From positions 1 to 7,552 of the forward strand of contig CAYSPA010000055.1 of the NCBI GenBank assembly GCA_964432835.1: a stretch of 7,552 nucleotides of DNA, given 5' to 3'. This document shows, piece by piece, positions 6,442 through 7,552 of this stretch. Below the pieces are notes generated by a model, which was not told the DNA's origin, made no database searches, and saw only the letters and a list, made by a program, of their open reading frames with translations. The DNA comes from B18-G2 sp964432835 (GTDB lineage: Archaea; Thermoplasmatota; E2; DHVEG-1; B18-G2). Every line of letters begins with the position of its first letter. The stretch's first letter is position 1. Position numbers and translations under genes: made by a program.

Positions 6442-7500
6442 TCAACGAATTTTGGATTGTAGTATAAAGAAACTATGACCAGATGACCTTTTCAGATCCC
6501 TTGTAAAATATCCAAAAACTCCTGCTGTGTATAGCTCGTCATCGGGATGCGCTCCAAACCACATTATAATTTTTGCATTGGCCAACTCTTCCCAGAAGGA
6601 GTTTTTGTATTTGGTTGTGCTTTGCAGTGGCCATATCGATTCATCTTTTCTGGCACAGTACTTGTACAGGAAGTCCAGAATCCAGGGTAAAAATTCTTCG
6701 TATCTGTCCCAAGGCGCATGCCCGGCGCCTTCCAGCGGATGTAAACTGTAATAGACTCCTACCTCTTCACAGCGCCTGGAGATATTCTCTGCTTCGCTGT
6801 ACGGTACTACTTTGTCTTCTGTACCATGTATGATCAGCACAGGGGGTTCTCCCGGGTCAATTTCTGTAACATTGCCATACAGTCCGCCCCATAGATCTAT
6901 GCAGGCTGTTACACTTGATGAATAACCGGGGTTGCCGCTATCTCCCTCGAACTCGGGTTCTCTGAGGTAGGTAACATGTAAAGCTGTTATTGCTCCAGCT
7001 GATGCGCCGATGAGCGCTATGCGATCGGGGTCTATCCCGTAATCATTTGCGTGGGCTCTGAAGAAGCGGACTGCCGCTTTTGCATCATACATAGCCTCTG
7101 TGATTGCTCTACTCTTGTTGAAGTTCTCTGGTGGCTGTAATCGGTAGTTTATCGATGCTGCCACATAACCCATTTTTGCAAGGAGTGTACAGAGTTTTAC
7201 CCATTTGCCGCTCGCCTTATCTCCTCCGATGAAAGCGCCTCCATGAATTGCTATCACCAGTGCCCTCTTGCGGGCAAAATCGCCTTTTGGTTCATAGATA
7301 TCCATGAGAAGATCGGTGAGGTTACCAGTATAATCATGGGCTTGTCCGTATACTACATCTTTATGAACAATTACATTGTCAAAAACTATGCTGGCATAGC
7401 GGTCTTTTGGATATATATCACTTATACATCCTGTGATTGAAAGCATTACAAATAAACCAGCTACCACCAAAGCTTTCCTGTACATGGAAGATGACCCCAT
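6442..7500 (-). CDS. Surface lipoprotein esterase (alpha/beta hydrolase) with start of LmbE domain, 5' part of a split gene
   Basis: From ATG at 7500 a signal peptide (YRKALVVAGLFVMLSITGC) ends in a lipobox, predicting a lipid-anchored surface protein with Cys25 as first mature residue. Residues about 45-282 are an alpha/beta hydrolase of the BD-FAE/carbohydrate-esterase kind: oxyanion loop HGGAF (86-90), nucleophile elbow GASAG (S167), acid D229 in HGTEDKVVP, and H261 in GAGHAPW, so the triad is complete. Such enzymes cleave acyl or aromatic esters, often on polysaccharides. A linker leads to AKIIMWFGAHPDDELYTAG (309-327), the start of a PIG-L/LmbE deacetylase, with H318, D320 and D321 at zinc and base positions. 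The frame then leaves this fold after K337 and ends in 15 unrelated residues. A TTG at 7503 and an ATG at 7485 are alternative starts; ATG 7500 fits the promoter spacing. Confidence 0.85.
   Translation of the reverse strand: MGSSSMYRKALVVAGLFVMLSITGCISDIYPKDRYASIVFDNVIVHKDVVYGQAHDYTGNLTDLLMDIYEPKGDFARKRALVIAIHGGAFIGGDKASGKWVKLCTLLAKMGYVAASINYRLQPPENFNKSRAITEAMYDAKAAVRFFRAHANDYGIDPDRIALIGASAGAITALHVTYLREPEFEGDSGNPGYSSSVTACIDLWGGLYGNVTEIDPGEPPVLIIHGTEDKVVPYSEAENISRRCEEVGVYYSLHPLEGAGHAPWDRYEEFLPWILDFLYKYCARKDESIWPLQSTTKYKNSFWEELANAKIIMWFGAHPDDELYTAGVFGYFTRDLKRSSGHSFFILQSKIR
6489..6492 (-). other. Frame break in an A4 run joining esterase and deacetylase parts
   Basis: The minus strand reads GAT CTG AAA AGG TCA in the upstream frame. 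With one A removed it reads GAT CTG AAA GGT CAT CTG GTC ATA GTT, giving DLKGHLVIVSLYY, the expected beta strand after AHPDDE in LmbE proteins, and continues uninterrupted to the stop at 5613. The alternative frame has a stop at 6494-6492, so the A run at 6492-6489 is the earliest point where the switch can occur. Confidence 0.8.
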
Positions 7501-7524
7501 CAAACTTTAATTTGCATCTATCAT

Positions 7525-7532
7525 TAATATAA
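7525..7532 (-). promoter_or_regulatory. Candidate TATA box for the esterase-deacetylase gene
   Basis: The minus strand reads TTATATTA, centred about 28 bases upstream of the ATG at 7500. The sequence between (ATTAAAGTTTG just before the ATG) has no Shine-Dalgarno, suggesting a leaderless message. The element lies close to the window edge, so upstream context is limited. Confidence 0.45.
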
Positions 7533-7552
7533 TTTTACCCAACTGCCCACCA

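Overview
The window looks like a piece of a euryarchaeal chromosome. The strongest evidence is a full-length archaeosine-type tRNA-guanine transglycosylase with a C-terminal PUA domain, a form restricted to archaea. Supporting signs are an archaeal-type NadX aspartate dehydrogenase, frequent AGA/AGG arginine and ATA isoleucine codons, and TATA-like boxes (TTTAAA, TTATATTA) about 26-29 bases upstream of start codons that mostly lack a convincing Shine-Dalgarno. The lineage cannot be fixed from this sequence alone. No tRNA, rRNA, CRISPR array, insertion sequence or long repeat was seen.

Left end (1-2129): a GT4-like glycosyltransferase on the minus strand, cut by the window edge, faces away from a GH130-type mannoside phosphorylase/hydrolase on the plus strand. 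The short gap between them holds one near-palindromic TATA-like element that could serve both genes. The pairing of a retaining-type glycosyltransferase with a GH130 enzyme suggests synthesis and turnover of one mannose-containing glycan or solute.

Middle (2150-5520, minus strand): a four-helix membrane protein with a C-terminal cytoplasmic domain, then nadX (L-aspartate dehydrogenase, first step of NAD synthesis), then tgtA one base later (preQ0 insertion at G15 of tRNA). nadX and tgtA are very probably co-transcribed. The 3' end of the membrane-protein gene appears to be out of frame. tgtA converges on the GH130 gene with only 20 bases between the stops.

Right end (5613-7500, minus strand): two adjacent reading frames are best read as one gene split by a single extra base in an A4 run. 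Restored, it would encode a surface lipoprotein of about 628 residues: lipobox, alpha/beta-hydrolase esterase, PIG-L/LmbE zinc deacetylase, and an Ig-like domain. This predicted esterase-deacetylase fusion is the most unusual object in the window. Both apparent frame breaks (near 4920 and 6490) need one base removed, so assembly or sequencing error must be excluded before calling them pseudogenes or recoding sites.
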